A DNA stretch of 8,626 nt from the NCBI GenBank assembly GCA_947259865.1, contig CAMYNZ010000148.1:1-8626 (forward strand), read 5' to 3'. The position numbers and the translations under genes were made by a program. The DNA comes from an uncultured Desulfobacterales bacterium. Lineage in GTDB: Bacteria; Desulfobacterota; Desulfobacteria; Desulfobacterales; G020354645. Below, one piece after another: positions 4,597 through 8,626 of this stretch (the stretch's first letter is position 1; each line of letters begins with the position of its first letter). The notes under the pieces are model-generated. The model was not told the DNA's origin. It was given only the letters and a program-made list of their open reading frames with translations, and ran no database searches.

Positions 4597-7469
4597 TTTG
4601 AGAGGAATCTATTCCAGATATCTTCGACTTTTTCTCGGAGATATTGATATTTATCCGCCGGCACCAGCGCCGCTTTTTCCTGCAGACTGAGTTTGTGGGC
4701 GGTTGCCCGGTAGATAAGATAGGCATGTTTAAGCAAATGTGCCGTCCATTCATCAAATACGCCGGTTTCCAGCAAAGTTTGTATGAGTCGGACATTGTCG
4801 GTCCAGTTAAGCAGTTCAGAATTTCGATTGGATTTTAAAAGGACCAGATACTGAACCAGAAATTCGATATCCACAATCCCACCGGTGTCCTGTTTAAGGT
4901 CAAATACCTTGGCATCAGCACGTAACTGCTCTTTTCGGACACGTTCCCGCATTTTGACAACGTCCTGTTTCAGCTGTAATTTGTCACGCGGGCGGCCCAG
5001 AACATCTTTGCGTATGGTCTCAAAGCGCTCTTTGAGCAACGGGTTTCCACCCACGGCCCGGGCCCGTATAAGAGCTTGATGCTCCCAGGTCCAGGCGTCT
5101 TTTTTCTGGTATTCTCCAAACGAATCGATATGGCTAACCAGAATTCCAGCCTCACCGCTGGGACGCAATCTCATATCCGCTTCATATAAAACCCCTGCCC
5201 GGGTAGGGGTGGTGAGAATGTGAATGACGCGTTGGCCCAAACGCGCAAAAAACTGGCGGTTGTCTATAGAAGCATCGCCGTTTTGGGTCTGGCCTTTGGC
5301 CGCAGAATGCAAAAAAACCAGATCCAGATCGGAACCGTATCCCAGTTCCAATCCACCCAGTTTTCCATACGCTATCACGGCGAAACCGTGATCACAGGAT
5401 TTACCATTCAAAATACAGGCCGGCTTGCCATATTTGCCGACAAGATGATTCCAGGCCAGTTCGAAAACTTCGTTTAAGATAATCTCGGCTATATCCGACA
5501 GGTGGTCACTGACGCGCATGAGCGGGAGAACCTGGGTCACATCGGCTGCCACAACCCTAAAGACATTCACCTGTTTGAAAATCCGCAGTTCATCGATTTG
5601 ATATTCAAAATCATTCGTCAGGCTATCCATGCGTCGACCCAGCTCTTTTTCTAGATCCCGCCTCGTGGGCGGAAGGTAAAGCGTACGGGGGTCTAGAAGT
5701 TCGTCTAAAAGTACCGGATGCCGCGACAGGAAAGAAGCAATCAATGCGCTGGCCTGGGTAAGTTTGACCAGATGACGAAGTGACTTTGGATTCTCCAGCA
5801 AAAGAGACAGATAGGCAGCGCGTCCTTCGATAGCCTTGATCAGATCTACGATTCGGTTTAAGGTTATCAGTGGACTTTCCGAGGCGCCAACCGCAATCAA
5901 TAGAAGTGGTATCAATTTATTAAGACGCCGGTGGCCCTCGCTCGCCAGCGCACGGGCTGCTCTATCCTGACGTAAATGCGCCAGCAGCTTCAAAACCTGA
6001 TCGGGTTCTTCAAACCCAATTGTTGACAGATGGTGTTCGGCCTCTTCATTTTCAAGCAGACCCAACCAAATTCCCTCCAACGTTTTCTCGCGCTTTTTTT
6101 CGTGATGAACCGAATCATTTGCCTGCAATAGCATGCTAAAATGTGCATGAACCCGCTCTCGGTGATAGTTTAATTGGCGTATGAAAGTTTTGCGATCTTC
6201 AAAGTTCATTGAAAGGGCCAGTCGCGTCCTTTCCATCGGATTCGATGGAAGTTGGTGGGTTTGCTGGTCTGAAAATTCCTGCAAACGGTTTTCCACGGTG
6301 CGCAATATTTCGTAGGCACGACAGAGTTCGCGACTGACCTCTTGGGGGATATATTTTTCCCGGGCAAGTACTTCAAGTGCTTTTCGAATACTTCGCCTTT
6401 GAAGAGACTGCGATACCCCTCCCCGGATCAGTTGAAATACCTGGCCGAAAAATTCAATTTCGCGGATACCCCCGGCGCCGAGTTTGATGTTATTTTTCAA
6501 GCCCTTGCGTCTCACCTCCAGGGAAATTTTTTCTTTCATGTCCCTTAACGATTCAAAGGCGCCGAAGTCAAGATATCTGCGATATACAAATGGATTCAAC
6601 CTTTTTAGAAGGTGCCGTCCGGCGATTTTGTCACCGGCAACCAGCCTGGCTTTGATCCAGGCATAACGTTCCCAATCCCGTCCTTCTTGCTGGTAATATT
6701 GTTCCATGGCGTCAAAATTCATCACCAGGGGGCCGCTCTCACCAAAGGGTCGCAGACGTGTGTCAACTCGATACACGAAGCCGTCAACCGTGGCTCTGCT
6801 CAGTATTTTAATCAAGCGTCGACAAAGGCGCACAAAAAAATCCTCATTGGTTGTTGATTCGAGCCCCCCTCTGGTTTTGCCGATTTCAGGGAATGCGAAT
6901 ATAAGATCGACATCCGAAGAAAAATTTAACTCTCTGCCGCCCAGCTTTCCCAAACCGATCACAACAAGCTGCTGCTGAGAACCATGGGGTCCGATGGGGA
7001 TACCGTTCTCGGTGCATTGCCAGTTATTCAGCAGGGTAAGCGTCTGATCGATACAGGCATCGGCCAGGGCTGTCAGATCAGCCATCGTTTCCCATAGGTC
7101 GGCCCAGCCCGCGATATCGCGCCAGGCGATTCTGACCATCTCCCGGCGGCGAAGACGACGCAGCACCTGTTCAAGCCCTGCTTCTTCTTTTATTCCGGAC
7201 AAAGCGTCTTCAAGCTTTTTGCGGTATGTTTGTTGTTGGTGAGGTCGATTGAGATCTCCACTTTCAATCAGTCCTAACAACAACTTCGGATCACGAATAC
7301 AAGAATTTGCAACAAAATCACTAAAGCTAAAAATATTTTTGGCGATTTCGATAAAGTCGGGATCGACCGGTATTGATACACCCGGTTTTTCAGCGGCTGC
7401 GCAAAATCTGCTCCATTTGATATTCGCATCACTGATCAGCTTTTCGGGAAAGGTATCAATAGGCTTCAT
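4593..7469 (-). CDS. glnE: bifunctional glutamine synthetase adenylyltransferase / deadenylylase
   Basis: GlnE transfers AMP to a tyrosine of glutamine synthetase to switch it off and removes it by phosphorolysis; PII, PII-UMP and glutamine decide the direction. The 958 residues (946 in E. coli) hold two homologous nucleotidyltransferase halves. The N-terminal deadenylylase half has GLGKLGGRELNFSSDVDL (172-189; D186, D188), DTRLRPFGESG (236-246) and GAGGIREIEF (331-340). The middle regulatory region is about 450-600. The C-terminal adenylyltransferase half has YGKLGGLELGYGSDLDL (701-717; D714, D716), MRLRPSGEAG (766-775) and DTGGIVDIEF (861-870). Both active sites look complete. An in-frame TAA stands 16 codons before ATG 7469 with no other start between, so the start is well bounded, but no Shine-Dalgarno is visible. 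The stop overlaps the glnD start, which indicates one operon. Confidence 0.96.
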   Translation of the reverse strand: MKPIDTFPEKLISDANIKWSRFCAAAEKPGVSIPVDPDFIEIAKNIFSFSDFVANSCIRDPKLLLGLIESGDLNRPHQQQTYRKKLEDALSGIKEEAGLEQVLRRLRRREMVRIAWRDIAGWADLWETMADLTALADACIDQTLTLLNNWQCTENGIPIGPHGSQQQLVVIGLGKLGGRELNFSSDVDLIFAFPEIGKTRGGLESTTNEDFFVRLCRRLIKILSRATVDGFVYRVDTRLRPFGESGPLVMNFDAMEQYYQQEGRDWERYAWIKARLVAGDKIAGRHLLKRLNPFVYRRYLDFGAFESLRDMKEKISLEVRRKGLKNNIKLGAGGIREIEFFGQVFQLIRGGVSQSLQRRSIRKALEVLAREKYIPQEVSRELCRAYEILRTVENRLQEFSDQQTHQLPSNPMERTRLALSMNFEDRKTFIRQLNYHRERVHAHFSMLLQANDSVHHEKKREKTLEGIWLGLLENEEAEHHLSTIGFEEPDQVLKLLAHLRQDRAARALASEGHRRLNKLIPLLLIAVGASESPLITLNRIVDLIKAIEGRAAYLSLLLENPKSLRHLVKLTQASALIASFLSRHPVLLDELLDPRTLYLPPTRRDLEKELGRRMDSLTNDFEYQIDELRIFKQVNVFRVVAADVTQVLPLMRVSDHLSDIAEIILNEVFELAWNHLVGKYGKPACILNGKSCDHGFAVIAYGKLGGLELGYGSDLDLVFLHSAAKGQTQNGDASIDNRQFFARLGQRVIHILTTPTRAGVLYEADMRLRPSGEAGILVSHIDSFGEYQKKDAWTWEHQALIRARAVGGNPLLKERFETIRKDVLGRPRDKLQLKQDVVKMRERVRKEQLRADAKVFDLKQDTGGIVDIEFLVQYLVLLKSNRNSELLNWTDNVRLIQTLLETGVFDEWTAHLLKHAYLIYRATAHKLSLQEKAALVPADKYQYLREKVEDIWNRFLSK

Positions 7470-7609
7470 TGGAAAAAGACGCTTGAAGGCAGGTTTTGGA
7501 TTTTGAAATCTGTTTTATAAATACTCGCGTGACCAGAGCGCGGCGCTTTGCAAGGTGCGGGTTTGATCGAACAGGCCTGCATCGAAACATTTTGGGATTT
7601 CTTATTCAT
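7466..7609 (-). CDS. possible 47-aa small protein between the 239-aa gene and glnE
   Basis: An ATG-started frame of 47 codons begins inside the last codons of the 239-aa gene (8-bp overlap) and ends with a TGA that shares ATGA with the glnE start, just as glnE and glnD overlap. AGGA lies 9 nt upstream of its ATG (7619-7622). The product begins MNKKSQNVSMQACSIK, is basic, has two cysteines, and shows no membrane segment or family I recognise. The gap would otherwise be 132 bp of untranslated sequence before a glnE that has no ribosome site of its own. It could be a real coupling peptide or chance; conservation of the frame would decide. Confidence 0.3.
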   Translation of the reverse strand: MNKKSQNVSMQACSIKPAPCKAPRSGHASIYKTDFKIQNLPSSVFFQ

Positions 7610-8321
7610 CCATATTTATCCTACCTTGCCTAATGGCCGAAACCGCTCCGGCAACTTGTCCCTTATTCGTGATCACAAATGCGGAATAGCCGAACTTATC
7701 CACCTTCAAATCAATGCCTTCAAGGGTTGGAAAAGTATCCGGCACTCCCCGCACGGTTAACCGTAGGGATTTGTCCGGGGGCTGAATTTTAATCGTCCAG
7801 AAGATTTCGGGCGTTTCATCAAATTTTGCCGAACGCGGTTCGTAGCGCAGCTCGCCTTTAAATTCACTTCGCACAGATGAAAGTAATGCTTCACCCGTCT
7901 CGCGTAATTCAGGCGGCAGTTCACTCAGAAACAATTTGTCACCGGTTGCTAGTACATTTCCCAACTCATGTTCAGGGATTTTTTTCTGACCGGTTGTTTT
8001 GGGCTGTTTTTCATTTGCGGGCGGTTTGCTGGGGTGCGGTTGTTCGGAACGAGTGGAAATCGGAGCCAGGGACGGTCCGCCGCGAAGAATTATTATTTGG
8101 TCAGTGCTGCCGATATTAAGCAAGCGGGTGGCGTTGGGGTCAAAGGTGATGCTCTGGGCACGTTCATTAAAGCCCACTTTTGCATTCAGCAAAAGCACGC
8201 TGTAAGGTCCGGATCGACTGGAGCACTTACCAAATGCTGATGTTTCTTCAGGTTTAAGCCGTGCCCTCCAGACACCTTTTTCGATTAGCTTGGCGCCTTC
8301 AATCGTTAATTTTAGACTCAT
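7602..8321 (-). CDS. uncharacterised 239-aa two-domain soluble protein
   Basis: I do not recognise a named family. The start chosen is ATG 8321, which has a GGGGGG ribosome site 7 nt upstream; the longer TTG start at 8336 would lie on that site. There is no signal peptide or membrane segment. An N-terminal domain (about 1-80, MSLKLTIEGAKLIEKGVW) is followed by a Pro/Lys/Gln-rich linker (about 85-118) and a C-terminal domain (about 125-233). That domain begins FLSELPPELRETGEALLSSV and contains FWTIKIQPPDKSLRLTVRG (174-192) and KVDKFGYSAFVI (206-217), with alternating charged and hydrophobic residues that suggest a compact alpha/beta fold. The aromatic-rich strand followed by a helix that ends AVSAIRQG vaguely recalls C-terminal domains of unknown function such as DUF5655, but I cannot confirm that. 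It is upstream of glnE on the same strand and could share its transcript, though a functional link to nitrogen control is not shown. Confidence 0.75.
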   Translation of the reverse strand: MSLKLTIEGAKLIEKGVWRARLKPEETSAFGKCSSRSGPYSVLLLNAKVGFNERAQSITFDPNATRLLNIGSTDQIIILRGGPSLAPISTRSEQPHPSKPPANEKQPKTTGQKKIPEHELGNVLATGDKLFLSELPPELRETGEALLSSVRSEFKGELRYEPRSAKFDETPEIFWTIKIQPPDKSLRLTVRGVPDTFPTLEGIDLKVDKFGYSAFVITNKGQVAGAVSAIRQGRINMDE

Positions 8322-8328
8322 TATACAT

Positions 8329-8334
8329 CCCCCC
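8329..8334 (-). promoter_or_regulatory. ribosome binding site of the 239-aa gene
   Basis: GGGGGG followed by A on the minus strand, 7 nt before ATG 8321. It is a purine-rich but imperfect Shine-Dalgarno and is the reason for preferring the ATG to the TTG at 8336. Confidence 0.55.
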
Positions 8335-8336
8335 AA

Positions 8337-8626
8337 AGTTGGCCTGCATAGACATACAACGGTCCGGGTACAGGATTTTAAAGTTCAGCCCCCGACAGAG
8401 TGTGAAGCCAGAAATCAACAATGTATCAAACATATCGCACTGCGCCGCCCTCAAAATGCCGGCCCCGGTGTTCAAAGCACGGATATAAAAAGTGCAGTAT
8501 AATATGAAACAGCTTATTGCGATGACCTATAATTAGCCTAAGTCGTTAACAAAATCAACCAAACAACTTCTTAAATTAATTATTTTTTCTTTTCAACCGA
8601 ATCTATTTTGTGTATACCCTAACCGG
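8337..8626. other. upstream region without a supported gene
   Basis: These 290 bp hold only short overlapping frames that lack ribosome sites. The part beyond about 8490 is AT-rich and should contain the promoter of the minus-strand genes. I see -10-like strings (TATTAT and TATACT near 8495-8505 on the minus strand, TATAAT near 8530 on the plus strand) but no convincing -35 partner and no sigma-54 site, so I call no promoter. Confidence 0.6.

Noticed and set aside
8440..8470. Second sigma-54 promoter upstream of the 239-aa gene
   Set aside because: CGGCATTTTGAGGGCGG keeps GG-N10-GC spacing on the minus strand but the -12 half (GGGC) and the flanks match poorly.

Overview
The window suggests a chromosomal segment of a Gram-negative, sigma-54-using bacterium of moderate GC content. 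The gene content and protein style (GlnE-GlnD order, a PII of the T-loop type without Tyr51, a dispersed 'GGGTTCAAGGGTTCAAGGGGTC'-like intergenic repeat) fit a member of the Desulfobacterota (former Deltaproteobacteria) best. That placement is inference; there is no rRNA or other phylogenetic marker here. All supported genes lie on the minus strand, so transcription runs from high to low coordinates.

Layout in transcription order. 8626-8337: AT-rich upstream region without a supported gene. 8321-7602: an unrecognised 239-aa two-domain soluble protein. 7609-7466: a possible 47-aa small ORF that overlaps both neighbours. 7469-4593: glnE, the bifunctional glutamine synthetase adenylyltransferase/deadenylylase, with both catalytic halves intact. 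4596-1978: glnD, the PII uridylyltransferase/uridylyl-removing enzyme, which starts inside the glnE stop (ATGA). 1977-1274: a 704-bp intergenic region that holds a MITE-like element with 25-bp terminal inverted repeats (1613-1800), an adjoining hairpin, two identical palindromes whose centres are 30 bp apart, and a good sigma-54 promoter. 1273-935: a PII protein gene (glnB/glnK type). 859-69: a flotillin/SPFH gene with a one-base frameshift and a short C-terminus. 27-1: a REP-like palindrome.

Together the genes form the classic nitrogen-signalling cascade: GlnD senses glutamine and modifies PII, and PII and glutamine steer GlnE, which adenylylates glutamine synthetase. The twist is that the PII encoded here carries Gln at position 51 instead of the uridylylated Tyr and Thr at position 39 instead of the 2-oxoglutarate/Mg-associated Gln, although its neighbours GlnD and GlnE look complete. 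The PII gene has its own nitrogen-style sigma-54 promoter and probable enhancer sites and is followed closely by a (possibly broken) flotillin gene rather than amtB. I see no CRISPR array, defence island, phage or tRNA/rRNA gene. The most notable items are the promoter/enhancer architecture, the atypical PII T-loop, the MITE-like element and the small coupled ORF.
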